Shown here: piece by piece, positions 47,722-58,349 of the stretch
Numbering within the stretch: the stretch's first letter is position 1
Layout: each line of letters opens with the position of its first letter
Assembly: GCF_900519355.1 (NCBI RefSeq)
Contig: NZ_ULHE01000001.1
Span: 248,001 to 312,000, forward strand
Source: Corynebacterium lactis
GTDB lineage: Bacteria > Actinomycetota > Actinomycetes > Mycobacteriales > Mycobacteriaceae
DNA: 64,000 nucleotides
Direction: 5' to 3'
The notes under the pieces: generated by a model
What the model was told of the DNA's origin: nothing
Databases searched by the model: none
The model's input: the letters and a program-made list of their open reading frames with translations, nothing else
Translations under genes and position numbers: made by a program

Positions 47722-48678
47722 ATGAGCCTTACCATCGCGACGATTAACGTCAACGGAATCCGCGCCGCCGTCAAAGAGCGCAGTGAGACCAACCTCGGCC
47801 TGATCGACTGGCTGAGCCACACCAGCGCCGACATCGTCCTGCTCCAGGAGGTCCGCGCCACCGACTCGCAGGCCACCGCCGCCCTCGCCCCCGCGCTCGA
47901 CGCCGGCTGGCACTGGGTCGGCGCCGAGAACCTCGTCGCGAAGGGCCGCGCCGGCGTGGGTATCCTCTCCCGCTTCCCGCTTGCCGACGTCTCGGTTGGC
48001 ATCGGGGCCGAAGAATTCGCGGAGTCCGGCCGTTTCATCAGCGCTACCGCCCCCGCATCCGCAACGGGCCTGGACGTGGACGTGCAGGTCGCCAGCCTCT
48101 ACCTGCCCTCGGGGGCAGCCTTGAGCGAGAAGCAGGACGAGAAGTACCGCTTCCTCGATGCATTCTCCGACTACCTTGCGGCCGTCGGCAAGCAGGGCAG
48201 GGAAGGCTTGCACGCTGTGATTGGTGGCGATTGGAATATCTGTCACCGGGAGCAGGACCTGAAGAATTGGAAGACCAATAGGAAGAAGAGCGGGTTCCTG
48301 CCGCAGGAGCGCGCGTGGATGGACTCGGTGTTCGGCTGCTGGCCGGATGAGGCCCCGCAGGATTCGCAGGTGCTGGCGACCGAGAAGGAATTGGAGGCGG
48401 GCGCGTTTTCGGATGGCTCGCGGTGGGACGCTCCGGCGCTGAACGCGGATCCGGACTGGTTTGATGTGACCCGCCGACTGCGCCCGGAGGAGGCGGGCCC
48501 GTGGTCGTGGTGGACGTACCGCGGCCAGGCGTTTGATACCGACGCGGGCTGGCGCATCGATTACCAGGCGGCGACGGCGCCGATGCTGGCCCGTGCGGTG
48601 TCGTCGGTGGTGGACAAGCCCGCCGCCTATGACCTGCGGTGGACGGATCACGCGCCGGTCATTGTGGAGTACCGCTAG
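47722..48678 (+). CDS. xth: Exodeoxyribonuclease III (AP endonuclease)
   Basis: A 318-residue Mg-dependent EEP-family nuclease for base excision repair. TINVNGIRAAVKE (Asn), LLQEVRAT (Glu), GGDWNI (Asp/Asn) and TDHAPVIVEYR (Asp/His) are the catalytic residues in the usual order. The start MSLTIATINVNG is fixed by the fold. A -10-like TAACGT lies 8 bases before the ATG. It carries two GCTTGCCGACG copies, one per strand (47979-47989 and 48183-48193). Confidence 0.95.
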   Translation: MSLTIATINVNGIRAAVKERSETNLGLIDWLSHTSADIVLLQEVRATDSQATAALAPALDAGWHWVGAENLVAKGRAGVGILSRFPLADVSVGIGAEEFAESGRFISATAPASATGLDVDVQVASLYLPSGAALSEKQDEKYRFLDAFSDYLAAVGKQGREGLHAVIGGDWNICHREQDLKNWKTNRKKSGFLPQERAWMDSVFGCWPDEAPQDSQVLATEKELEAGAFSDGSRWDAPALNADPDWFDVTRRLRPEEAGPWSWWTYRGQAFDTDAGWRIDYQAATAPMLARAVSSVVDKPAAYDLRWTDHAPVIVEYR

Positions 48679-48684
48679 AAACCG

Positions 48685-51471
48685 TTAGAAGCTAAGCGCC
48701 CCGGTTGCGTTGTCCGCGGCCGTTGCTCCGGGGCTCTGTCGCAGCATCGAGGCGATGCCGTCGACGATCGCGATGGCAATCAGTTCCCGCTTGTTCGGGT
48801 CCTTGAGGTCGTCGGCCAGCTCGGCGTTGCCGTAAGAGCCCAGCGAAACCGCGGTGGTCGGGGTCTGCGGGGCGTTCGGGGAGGTGCTGACCGCGAGCCC
48901 GGTAAACGCCTCCTTGGGCAGGCCCTTGTCGTCGAAGCCGCTGTGCGGGGTGAAGCCCCGGAACACCAGGCTATCCCGGATGCCGGCCGAGAGTTGCCAG
49001 GAGGCACGCGTAGCACGGAGTTCCGCACGCGAGGTGCCGACCGTGGTGGCAGTGAAGCCCTTCCACGGCGCGTCGCTGCCCGCGGCCGGAGAGTCGCCTC
49101 CCGCCGGTGCCGAAGTGCCCAGCACCACCGTCGCGGCAGGGGAGGAGCCGGTGTAACCAGCGCCACCCCAGTCGCCGATTTCGCTGCCGACGCCATCGTT
49201 GCCTTGTTCATCGCCACCATCGGTGCCCTCGGCGACAATCGCTCCTCGCGCGACCAGGATCTCTCGAATCCGCTTCTCCAGCTGCGCCATCCCCGCCTGA
49301 GGGCTCGGCGCCAGCGAGGCTGCGTCGTCCAGGACCTTGTTTATCGCAGCGACCTGCTTTTTCCCGGCAGAAACATCGATGACCTGGCCCGCGAGGGGGT
49401 CTGAGGTTTCGTCGGCAGGCGGGATGATCGGCTGCCGGGCAGCGGCGAGCAGCGGGTCTCGAGCGCCGGGCCGGTGCGGGGAGTTGCGTACGATACCGGA
49501 GAGCTCGGAGGCCGTGAACATCTCCTTGACCGCGAAGATGAGGGTCGCGCCGTCTTGGTAGACCGGGGTCAGCCCCGGCGACCACCAGGCCCACGAGCGC
49601 ATCGACAGGCCCTCCGTTCCGTCGCGCGGCACCGTCGGCGGGGACGAGAATACGTAGCGAATCCCCAGGTCGCGAGCCATGGCGCTGAACTGCTTCTGAT
49701 CCGTGCCGATCATGTCGACGTTCATGGAGATCGCCTCGGTCTCTTTTGCCGAGCGATCTTCGAAGGAGAAGTGGCGGTACAGCGACGGTAGCCCATACTC
49801 GGCATACATCCAGGCCGAGCCGTCCTTTCGGTCGTTGAGGATATGCCCCTCAAACGCGTGCGGCTGATGGCGCAGCCACTCGAGGGCCTCCTTGTCCCGA
49901 TCATTGATCAGGTAGTCGCCGAAACCGGACTGCACCACCTCCTTCTCGTCGGCAGCCGTAGCCCAGCTGACCGGCACCAGTGCCGCCGCGCACGCCAGCG
50001 CCGTGACCATCGCAGTCGCCTTGGCCAGCGGCTTCGGCTCGCGCTTATCCTCGCTTGCCGACGGCTCCCGCTCGTCATCGTCGTGGAGCGAGTCGTCGGG
50101 GTTGCGGCGGATTCGGCTCGCGATGGAGTTCACGAGTGAAACCGCCGCGGTAATGGCCAGGGTCGCCCCGAGGATTCGCAAAATGCCCATGGGGGCCTGG
50201 ATCCGGTAGGGCATGTCGTAGTAGAAGGTGCCCAGCAGCTTGAATGCACTGCCGAAGGGCTCCACCCAGCGCACCTGCGCGCTGTCGGACACGACCGCGA
50301 GGACGATGAACGCAAGCGTCGGCCATGGGGTCCAGGGGCGGCGACGCAGCAGCGCCACGATGAGGCCCACCGCGAACAGCGCTACCCAGGCGCGGTTGAA
50401 GATGATGTGCTCGGTATGGGAGGACATGCCGACCAGGGTGCGCCAGAGGGATTCCTGGCGCGTTACGTCGATCTGCCCGGTAAAGCCGGCGACCGCGTCG
50501 CCCTGGCTGGAAGCGGACAGGAGCATCGGGGCGGACATGGCTGCGGAGGCAAGCGCAATTGCCACGGTGCGCGCAAGCCCGGACCAGGACGGCTGGGTGA
50601 TAAACCACAGACCGACGAAGATTGCGAAGGTCACCGCGGAGGCGGGATGGGCCGAGAGCATTCCGACGATTGCCAGCGCAGCCCCGACGACATGGCCGCG
50701 CATCACCAACGCCACCGCGATTGGTAGGGCCGCGACGCTCAGCAAGTAGGGCATCGACGAGGTCTTCCACAGGGCAATCCAGATCTCCGGGGCAAGAAGG
50801 CTCAGCACGGCCGCGACGGGGCCTGCCACGGCGGACCACCGGGGTCCCGCGACGGTGCGTGCTAGCACCGCGACGCCCGCAGCAAGGATCACGATGGGGG
50901 CCAGGAAGGAAAAGACATTCGCCTGCATGAAGACGTCGCCCGGGAGGAGGGAAGCCATTGCATGCCAGCCCGAGGGGTAAAAGGAGGCCGACTGCGTCTC
51001 CTGGTTTGCCAGCAGCCCGGCCGCGTCCGGTGAAGCTTGCCCGCTTTCCTCTATAAACCGCAGGAAATTCGTGTGCCACAGCATGTCCCAGGCTTCGCGG
51101 ATAGATCCCGGGCCGCCCGGGACGTCGTGAAGCGCGAGCAGGATTCGGGTCGCACCGACGAGGGAGACTGCGGCGGTGAGAGCCGCGGTGAGGTAGCCGG
51201 GCGAGAGTTGATCGGGCTCACCGGCAGCGGAACGGATGAAGAATCGCACCAGGTATCCGACCGCTGTAAACAGCGCCCACATCGCCGCGACGATGGGCAG
51301 GCCGAAGGGGATGCCCAGCGCGCCCGCGAGCCAGGCGGTGAAACCGCAGACGCCGAGTACGAGGGGGCCCGAGGCGGCGACGGCGAGCAGGGGCCGCATC
51401 CCGCTGGCCCATCCGAGGAGGGCCCCCGGAACGAGCAGAAGCGCGAGGGCGGCAACCACAGTGCTTGTCAT
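48685..51471 (-). CDS. Large polytopic membrane protein (DUF6541-like)
   Basis: A 928-residue protein. The N-terminal half holds about 12 membrane helices (TVVAALALLLVPGALLGWASG ... HVVGAALAIVGMLSAHPASAVTFAIFVGLWF); the second half is mostly extracytoplasmic after one helix near residue 480 (AMVTALACAAALVPVSWA). This layout, with the LNDRKDGSAWMYAEYGLP region, is like the GT-C-fold envelope proteins of actinobacteria often called DUF6541; a glycosyltransferase role is an inference. The C-terminal 200 residues are Gly/Ser-rich with a second domain. It converges with xth. Confidence 0.8.
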   Translation of the reverse strand: MTSTVVAALALLLVPGALLGWASGMRPLLAVAASGPLVLGVCGFTAWLAGALGIPFGLPIVAAMWALFTAVGYLVRFFIRSAAGEPDQLSPGYLTAALTAAVSLVGATRILLALHDVPGGPGSIREAWDMLWHTNFLRFIEESGQASPDAAGLLANQETQSASFYPSGWHAMASLLPGDVFMQANVFSFLAPIVILAAGVAVLARTVAGPRWSAVAGPVAAVLSLLAPEIWIALWKTSSMPYLLSVAALPIAVALVMRGHVVGAALAIVGMLSAHPASAVTFAIFVGLWFITQPSWSGLARTVAIALASAAMSAPMLLSASSQGDAVAGFTGQIDVTRQESLWRTLVGMSSHTEHIIFNRAWVALFAVGLIVALLRRRPWTPWPTLAFIVLAVVSDSAQVRWVEPFGSAFKLLGTFYYDMPYRIQAPMGILRILGATLAITAAVSLVNSIASRIRRNPDDSLHDDDEREPSASEDKREPKPLAKATAMVTALACAAALVPVSWATAADEKEVVQSGFGDYLINDRDKEALEWLRHQPHAFEGHILNDRKDGSAWMYAEYGLPSLYRHFSFEDRSAKETEAISMNVDMIGTDQKQFSAMARDLGIRYVFSSPPTVPRDGTEGLSMRSWAWWSPGLTPVYQDGATLIFAVKEMFTASELSGIVRNSPHRPGARDPLLAAARQPIIPPADETSDPLAGQVIDVSAGKKQVAAINKVLDDAASLAPSPQAGMAQLEKRIREILVARGAIVAEGTDGGDEQGNDGVGSEIGDWGGAGYTGSSPAATVVLGTSAPAGGDSPAAGSDAPWKGFTATTVGTSRAELRATRASWQLSAGIRDSLVFRGFTPHSGFDDKGLPKEAFTGLAVSTSPNAPQTPTTAVSLGSYGNAELADDLKDPNKRELIAIAIVDGIASMLRQSPGATAADNATGALSF

Positions 51472-51666
51472 AAAAATCCTGAAACTTCCTGAGTGCGACG
51501 AGGGCAAGCCCGATACCGAGACGGCTATACCGGGCGGAGGTCACATCTAGTTTAGGTGTTGCCGGCGCTAGCCCCACCTTCAGTAAAACCGGGTCGACGC
51601 TTTAGACTTGTGAAGAGGTACTGCCAACGGCCATTGCAAGAACCTCGTGCGAAGGGAGACTCGCCG

Positions 51667-52125
51667 GTGAACAGGAGCAAACGCGGTGTGGACGGCGCGG
51701 GGAGCGGTCGCGTGCCTGCCAGTAGAGATCACGCTGAACACGCGGACCTCGAGGCGCTCGCACGCAGCCTCCAGGCGGACCCCGGTACCAGCGTCAACGT
51801 CCCTTTCATCGTCGCTGAGGGCATCGTTGTCGCGCTGATTGTCCTGTCCTTCGTCTACTCGTGGCCGCTGTGGAGCTCGCTCGTCCTCATCGTGGCTCTG
51901 GGCGTCGTGGCTGCGGTAGCACTGTCGAAGCGGCCGCCGGTGGCTCCGTTGGAGCTGACCGAGGCGGAGCGGCAGCGCGTCCGCCGGGTCGTCTCCGAGC
52001 ACGGCGTGCGCCCTGCGGTGACCCTCGTGCGTGGCCTGTACCCCGAGGAATCGACCGCCGCCGCATCCCGGACCGTCAAGCTGGTTGTGGAGCGTATGGT
52101 CGCTGAGGAAAAACGCGAACGCTAG
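51667..52125 (+). CDS. Small membrane protein of unknown function
   Basis: A 152-residue protein from GTG 51667 (GGGAG 8 bases upstream). After a polar N-terminus with DHAEHADLEALARSLQADPG, two membrane helices (VPFIVAEGIVVALIVLSFVY; WSSLVLIVALGVVAAVAL) are followed by a helical cytoplasmic tail (LELTEAERQRVRRVVSEHGVRPAVTLVRGLYPEESTAAASRTVKLVVERMVAEEKRER). Relatives sit before trpS in corynebacteria. I do not know its function. Confidence 0.75.
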   Translation: MNRSKRGVDGAGSGRVPASRDHAEHADLEALARSLQADPGTSVNVPFIVAEGIVVALIVLSFVYSWPLWSSLVLIVALGVVAAVALSKRPPVAPLELTEAERQRVRRVVSEHGVRPAVTLVRGLYPEESTAAASRTVKLVVERMVAEEKRER

Positions 52126-52130
52126 ACTAG

Positions 52131-53204
<1,074 letters not shown>

Positions 53205-53229
53205 TAGGTGAACAGTTAGGGTAGAGGGT

Positions 53230-54261
53230 ATGGCATCCTCTACCCAAAAAGATCCGAAGAAGATAGACCACTACGGAATCGAGCGCGTACACGCCGACGA
53301 GCCCGGAGCGGTCGACCGTCTGCGCGAAAAATGGGGCTGGTTCGATCACCTCATGCGTATGCAGGAACGCTATTCGGAGCAGGGGGGAAACTTTTTCGCC
53401 GCGGCGGTGACCTACTTCTCGGTCCTGTCGATCTTCCCGCTGATCATGACGGCTTTCGCAATCCTCGCGCTCATCCTGCGCGGAAACGCGGAGCTGCTCG
53501 CCCAGATTCAATCGTTCATCACCCACTCTATCGACGGTTCGATGGGCGATACCATCAATTCCATTATTGAAGGTGCCATTGATCAGGCCGGCGGAGTTTT
53601 CACCGTCGGTTTCATTGCGACCCTGTGGTCCGGCCTCGGCTGGATGGGCAACCTCCGCATGGCCGTGACGCAGCTCTGGAAGCGCCCCCTGGCGGACAGC
53701 AACTTCGTGCTCGGCAAGATCCGGGACCTCATCCGCCTGATCGGCATGCTGGTCATGATCGTACTGACCTTCGCCGTCACGGCGGTCGGCACCTCCGGCC
53801 TGACTACGTCGCTGCTGGACAAGATCGGTCTCGGCGAGATTCCGGGCATTACCGTCATCACCGGCCTGCTCGCCGTCGTCCTGGGTTTGATTGCCAACTG
53901 GCTGCTGTTCCTGTGGATGCTCAAGGCACTCCCGCGCGGTGGCGCCCCTCTGCGCGCAGCCGCCAAGGGCGCGATCATCGGCGCGATCGGCCTGGAGGTC
54001 GTCAAGCAATTGGGTAGCGTCTTCTTCTCCAACGCACTGTCGAACCCGGCGGGCGCGGTCTTCGGCCCAGTCATCGGCTTGATGGTCATCTTCTACCTGA
54101 TCTGGCGAATTACCATGTACGCCACCGCGTGGACCGCCACCACCGAGGAGGCCCTCCGCGAGGAGCCCATCGACGCCCCCGCTCCCGCCATCATCAACGT
54201 GCGCGCCGAGGCCGCCCGACCCGGCGGCATCAACCGCATTTTCGGGCGCGGGCGCGACTAG
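53230..54261 (+). CDS. YihY/virulence factor BrkB family membrane protein
   Basis: A 343-residue inner-membrane protein with about six membrane helices (AAVTYFSVLSIFPLIMTAFAILALIL; LLDKIGLGEIPGITVITGLLAVVLGLIANWLLFLWML; GPVIGLMVIFYLIWRITMYATAWTATTEEAL). The EQGGNFFAAAVTYFSVLSIFPL segment is the family hallmark. Function unsettled; earlier naming as RNase BN is not supported. -10 TAGGGT (53217-53222) is 7 bases before the ATG. Confidence 0.9.
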   Translation: MASSTQKDPKKIDHYGIERVHADEPGAVDRLREKWGWFDHLMRMQERYSEQGGNFFAAAVTYFSVLSIFPLIMTAFAILALILRGNAELLAQIQSFITHSIDGSMGDTINSIIEGAIDQAGGVFTVGFIATLWSGLGWMGNLRMAVTQLWKRPLADSNFVLGKIRDLIRLIGMLVMIVLTFAVTAVGTSGLTTSLLDKIGLGEIPGITVITGLLAVVLGLIANWLLFLWMLKALPRGGAPLRAAAKGAIIGAIGLEVVKQLGSVFFSNALSNPAGAVFGPVIGLMVIFYLIWRITMYATAWTATTEEALREEPIDAPAPAIINVRAEAARPGGINRIFGRGRD

Positions 54262-54270
54262 CGCTTTCGC

Positions 54271-55635
54271 CTAACGACGTCGCTTGCCGACGGCCCAGGT
54301 CGAGGCGGCGGCAAGGAATATTATGGCGACCACGCCGGCCCCGATTCCGATGCTGGTCCAGCTGCTGCGTGCAGACGCTGGGTTTCCGGGGTCGGTTTTT
54401 TCGTCGGCGGAGCCGGAGCCGGAGCCGGAGGCTGAGTCGGCGGCTGCGCCCGTTCGCGGCGCTCCAGCGATGTTGAGGGTGCCCACCGAGGCGCCCTTCG
54501 GAGTGGCGAAGCCCGCCTCGAGGAGGGATGCGGCCTGCTGCCAGGGACGCGGGGCTTCGTGCGTGGTCGTGTCCAAGATGATCGTCCCGAGGCTGCGCCC
54601 GTCGCGCTCGGCGATTCCAGCGAAGGTGTGACGGGCGTCGTCGGTGAAGCCGGTCTTGCCGCCGAGGGCGCCTTCGAAACCAGAGGCGAGGAGCTGGTTG
54701 TCGTTGGCGATGTCGAAGTCGTCGACGTGGAGGTCCTTATTTCCCGGTACCTTTGCCAGCGTGATCGCCGACAGCTTGCGATAGGTGGGATTGGCGAATG
54801 CCTCCCGGAAGAATAGGGACATGTCGTATGCGGAGGTCATCTGACCGGGCGCGTCCAGTCCTGTCGGGTTGGCGACGCGGGTGTCGGTAGCGCCGAGTTC
54901 GCGGGCCTTCCGATTGACCTTCTCCAGCGTCGTGTCCATGCCGCCGAGCATCCGGGACAGCGCGTGGCCGCAGTCGTTGCCCGAGTTGAGCAGTAGCCCG
55001 GTTAACAGTGTCTCAACCGTGTAGTCGACGCCCTCAACAATGCCGACCCGCGAGCCCTCTATTGCTGCGTCGTCAAAGGTGGCGCGGACCTTCCTTGTCA
55101 TATCGAGTTCATCGATGGCGACCAGCGCCATCAGGACCTTGATGACGGAGGCGGGACGGTATCTCCCGTGCGGGTCCTTCGCCGCGAGGATTTCTCCGGT
55201 CTTCAGGTCGAAGACTGTCCATGCCGACGCGGGGACGTCCGTCGGGACGGCGAAGCCCGTGCCTGCAACGGTGTCGCACTGCGCCATCTTGGGCCCACCG
55301 ACGGGTTCTGCGGGAACTGGCAACGGGGAAGGGGACTTCTCACCGGGCTTCGGCACCTCCGAGGTGTCCACGGGCGGGGGCGGAAGCGTACGGAAGGGGC
55401 AGGCCGACGTGTCCCTTTTTAGCAGTTCGGGGCCGGGCTGGGCTGACTCCGGCGAGGCCAGCTGTTGCTCCTGCGCTAGGGCCACTGGGGCTGGGGCAGC
55501 GACGCCGCTCAGCCCGATGCCGGCGGTCAGTGCCAGCGAGAGAAGGGCTCGGGCGGGAGCCTGAGTTGCGCCGAGGGCGGCGCTGAGAGATGCAGAGGAG
55601 TCAGGCTTGGGGGCCGCGCGATGCGACGCAAACAT
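54271..55635 (-). CDS. dacA: D-alanyl-D-alanine carboxypeptidase (DacA/PBP5-like, S11)
   Basis: A 454-residue penicillin-binding protein that trims the terminal D-Ala of peptidoglycan stem peptides. Signal peptide in ALLSLALTAGIGLSGVAAPAPVALA. Catalytic motifs: SVIK (Ser-x-x-Lys; YRPASVIKVLMAL), SGN (LLLNSGNDCGH) and KTG (GGKTGFTDDA). A Gly/Ser-rich linker leads to a C-terminal membrane helix (GIGAGVVAIIFLAAASTWAVGKRRR) that anchors it. Start ATG 55635 (MFASHRAAPKPDS) is best; the upstream reading lies in the add promoter. It diverges from add. GCTTGCCGACG lies at its 3' end. Confidence 0.95.
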   Translation of the reverse strand: MFASHRAAPKPDSSASLSAALGATQAPARALLSLALTAGIGLSGVAAPAPVALAQEQQLASPESAQPGPELLKRDTSACPFRTLPPPPVDTSEVPKPGEKSPSPLPVPAEPVGGPKMAQCDTVAGTGFAVPTDVPASAWTVFDLKTGEILAAKDPHGRYRPASVIKVLMALVAIDELDMTRKVRATFDDAAIEGSRVGIVEGVDYTVETLLTGLLLNSGNDCGHALSRMLGGMDTTLEKVNRKARELGATDTRVANPTGLDAPGQMTSAYDMSLFFREAFANPTYRKLSAITLAKVPGNKDLHVDDFDIANDNQLLASGFEGALGGKTGFTDDARHTFAGIAERDGRSLGTIILDTTTHEAPRPWQQAASLLEAGFATPKGASVGTLNIAGAPRTGAAADSASGSGSGSADEKTDPGNPASARSSWTSIGIGAGVVAIIFLAAASTWAVGKRRR

Positions 55636-55744
55636 AATAAACAGGACATTAGTATCCAGCTGCTTGAAGATCTGCATTGGGCAAGGGCGCGTCTCCTGCG
55701 CGAAAAGTGGCTTTATCAGTGCGGGCGCGGTTAATCTGGCCACT

Positions 55745-56935
55745 ATGCTTAACACTTCGCATATCGATCCTGACGGTACTTCGCCTGACTTCGACAACAT
55801 CCGCGAGGTAGTGGCGAGCCTGCCGAAGGTGCTGCTGCACGATCACCTCGATGGCGGTCTGCGTCCGCAAACGGTTCTTGATCTCGCTGCGGAATGCGGT
55901 TACAGCGACAACCTCCCGACCACGGACGTCGACGAGCTGGAGCAGTGGTTCATCGATACCGGAAACTCGGGTTCCCTGACTTCCTACCTGACCGCATTTG
56001 CGCACACCTGCGCGGTGATGCAGACTGCGGAGTCCTTGACTCGGGTCGCTCGAGAGGCCGTCGAGGACCTGGCCGCCGACAACGTTGTGTATGCGGAGCT
56101 TCGCCTGGCCCCGGAGAACCATCTGGAAAATGGCCTGAGCATGCAGGAAGTCGTCGACGCGCTCGTCGAGGGCCTGGCCCAAGGTGAGGCCCGGGCCGCC
56201 GCCGCGGGCAAGGACATCACCGCGCGCCTGCTGATCTGCGCAATGCGGCAAAACGATCGCTCCCTCGACGTCGCCCAGCTAACTGTCGACAACTACGGCG
56301 AGCGCTCCGGCGGCTACGTCGTTGGCTTCGACATCGCGGGCCCAGAAAACGGTTTCCCGCCGTCGAATCACGCGGAGGCCTTCGCCCTCCTGCGCGAGAA
56401 CCTCGTGCCCTTCACCATCCACGCGGGTGAGGACGCCGGTGTCGATTCGCTGCGCGACGCCGTTGTGCAGGGCGCCCAGCGATTGGGGCACGGAGTGCGT
56501 GTCTACGAGGACTTCACCGCGTCCTTGGAGGGGATCGAATGCCAGCGCGTCTCCGCGGCGATTCGGGATCGGCAGATCCCGCTGGAGATCTGTCCGACCT
56601 CCAACGTCCAGACCGGGGTGTGCGACAACCTCGCGGATCACCCGTTCTCGTTGCTGGACGAAATGCGCTTTACCTGCACGGTCAACACGGACAACCGCCT
56701 GATCGGCGCCACCTCGATGACCAAGGAGTGCATGGCGCTGGTCTCCGTGTTCGGATATGGCTACACGGAGCTGTTCGACCTGACTTGCCACGCAATCAAC
56801 AGCGCCTTCGCGGATCTGCCGACGCGCGAGCGCATCCTCGACACTGTCATCTACCCGGCCTACCTCAAGCTCACCGACGCCGACGGCGACGGTGAGATCG
56901 ATGCAGATGAATCCCTTGAGATGCATCTGCATTAG
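55745..56935 (+). CDS. add: Adenosine deaminase
   Basis: Converts adenosine to inosine in purine salvage. The 396 residues form the amidohydrolase barrel: HDHLDGGLRP (metal HxH), FTIHAGED (Glu/Asp region), LEICPTSNVQTG and FTCTVNTDNRLIG (Asp pair). The last 20 residues contain DADGDGEIDADE (378-389), a canonical EF-hand calcium loop not usual in this enzyme. ATG 55745 has -10 TAATCT (55732-55737) 7 bases upstream, hence leaderless. The upstream in-frame extension overlaps dacA and is rejected. Confidence 0.95.
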   Translation: MLNTSHIDPDGTSPDFDNIREVVASLPKVLLHDHLDGGLRPQTVLDLAAECGYSDNLPTTDVDELEQWFIDTGNSGSLTSYLTAFAHTCAVMQTAESLTRVAREAVEDLAADNVVYAELRLAPENHLENGLSMQEVVDALVEGLAQGEARAAAAGKDITARLLICAMRQNDRSLDVAQLTVDNYGERSGGYVVGFDIAGPENGFPPSNHAEAFALLRENLVPFTIHAGEDAGVDSLRDAVVQGAQRLGHGVRVYEDFTASLEGIECQRVSAAIRDRQIPLEICPTSNVQTGVCDNLADHPFSLLDEMRFTCTVNTDNRLIGATSMTKECMALVSVFGYGYTELFDLTCHAINSAFADLPTRERILDTVIYPAYLKLTDADGDGEIDADESLEMHLH

Positions 56936-56949
56936 GAGCTGCTAGGCGC

Positions 56950-58194
56950 CTAAATCTTGGTGGTAAAGCGCTCCGTGAGGCCCTTTTCAAGCTGCTCCCA
57001 GCCGGCTGCCTCCTCCTCGAACGGAGGCACGGGCTCGGACTGCTCGCCGGTATCGAGAAGGTAGTTCAGAAGCCACTGCAGCTGCTGGTTTCCGGCGAGA
57101 ACCTCGTTGACGGCGTCGTCCCCGGCCCAGTCCGCGGCGTCCGCCAGCAATTCGTAGGCGCGCGAGAGCTGCTGGGCGTCGACATGGTTCGGCCCGGCCT
57201 TAATGTCCGCCGCGATACCTGCAAAGGAGTACTCGTTGTCTTCGTGGACAACGGCCTCCAACTCTCCCGCATTCGCAGCGGTGATGATGTCATCCCAGGT
57301 AATGAGGGATGCGAGATCGTGGGTCTTGTTCTCGAGAAGCCAGCGGACCAATGTGCGGGGCTGGGAGAACGTATGAATCTCACCGGCGTGCCCGAGGAAC
57401 AATGGGCGTCCGCCCATGTAGCAGCGCAGTGTGTAGAGGGTGCGGCCCGAGATCGAAATCTTGATTGGGTCGATGCCGGCCTGGGCCCACACCGTCGAAT
57501 CGTAAGGGTCGGCAGCGGCCGCGTCCTTGGCTTCCTGAGCCCGCTCCGCTTTCTTTTTCTCTTCTGCAGCCCGACGCTCCTCGGCGGCCTTGGCCGCCTG
57601 CTCCAGTAGAGCACCCGCCTCGGAAACGGCGGCGGCATCGATGTGAGGAGCCGCGCCCGGGAGCTCGTCGAAGGCATCAACGCAGGCGTCCCAGTTTGCC
57701 AGGATGACTCGGCCTACCGCGGACCACTGTACAAGACCGCTGCCCCGGAAGTGCTCCGGGCCATTCTGCGTCGCAGCCAAAATCGAGTTCGATGCGAACA
57801 TGCGATTGACCGGGGAGAGCTCGGCGATAGCGCCAATCGAGCGCGCCATCGCAAGCGTCTTGTCCGCGGTGGTGACATTGCCGTAGTCGGGGGATCCCGC
57901 GAGTACCTCGGGCAGTCCGACCATGTCGTACTTGTCGCGCGGCGCGGTCACAATGGACTCTGGCAGTGCCTGAACGAAACGGCCCCAAGCCGGGTGGCGG
58001 ATCAAGTCGTGTTCTTGCTCGGACTGCACGAAAGCAAGCAGCGCAGCAGCGGAGTCGAAGAGGTAGACCTTGTCGCCGTGGCCCAGGAGCGCTTGCCACT
58101 CGGCGCCGCCCTCCCGCCACGTCGGAGCCCACAGCGTGTAGAAAGTGCCCTGGGTTAGCTCGAGCTCAACGGGGACAATTCCTTGGGTGGCCAT
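56950..58194 (-). CDS. Conserved actinobacterial hypothetical protein
   Basis: A 414-residue soluble acidic protein, MATQGIVPVELELTQGTFYTLWAPTWREGG. Two similar halves are likely: LTQGTFYTLWAP ... DKVYLFDSAAALLAFVQSE and IDPIKISISGRTLYTLRCYMGGRPLFLGHAGEIHTFSQPRTLVRWLLEN share spacing. A Lys/Glu/Ala-rich helical linker (EQAAKAAEERRAAEEKKKAERAQEAKDAA, about 200-230) joins them. Family known only by sequence; function unknown. It converges with add. Confidence 0.75.
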   Translation of the reverse strand: MATQGIVPVELELTQGTFYTLWAPTWREGGAEWQALLGHGDKVYLFDSAAALLAFVQSEQEHDLIRHPAWGRFVQALPESIVTAPRDKYDMVGLPEVLAGSPDYGNVTTADKTLAMARSIGAIAELSPVNRMFASNSILAATQNGPEHFRGSGLVQWSAVGRVILANWDACVDAFDELPGAAPHIDAAAVSEAGALLEQAAKAAEERRAAEEKKKAERAQEAKDAAAADPYDSTVWAQAGIDPIKISISGRTLYTLRCYMGGRPLFLGHAGEIHTFSQPRTLVRWLLENKTHDLASLITWDDIITAANAGELEAVVHEDNEYSFAGIAADIKAGPNHVDAQQLSRAYELLADAADWAGDDAVNEVLAGNQQLQWLLNYLLDTGEQSEPVPPFEEEAAGWEQLEKGLTERFTTKI

Positions 58195-58349
58195 AATAAT
58201 CGTCGAAGTCCTTTTAAAACGTGGTCATTGAAAAGTTGTCGTGGAAAACCGGCGCGCTACAAAGACCGGAGTGTTACAACGCCGACCAAAAGTCGGCGCG
58301 AACATGCCCCTCCATCTTAGAAGTTATGCTGGTCCGAACAATACCCGGC

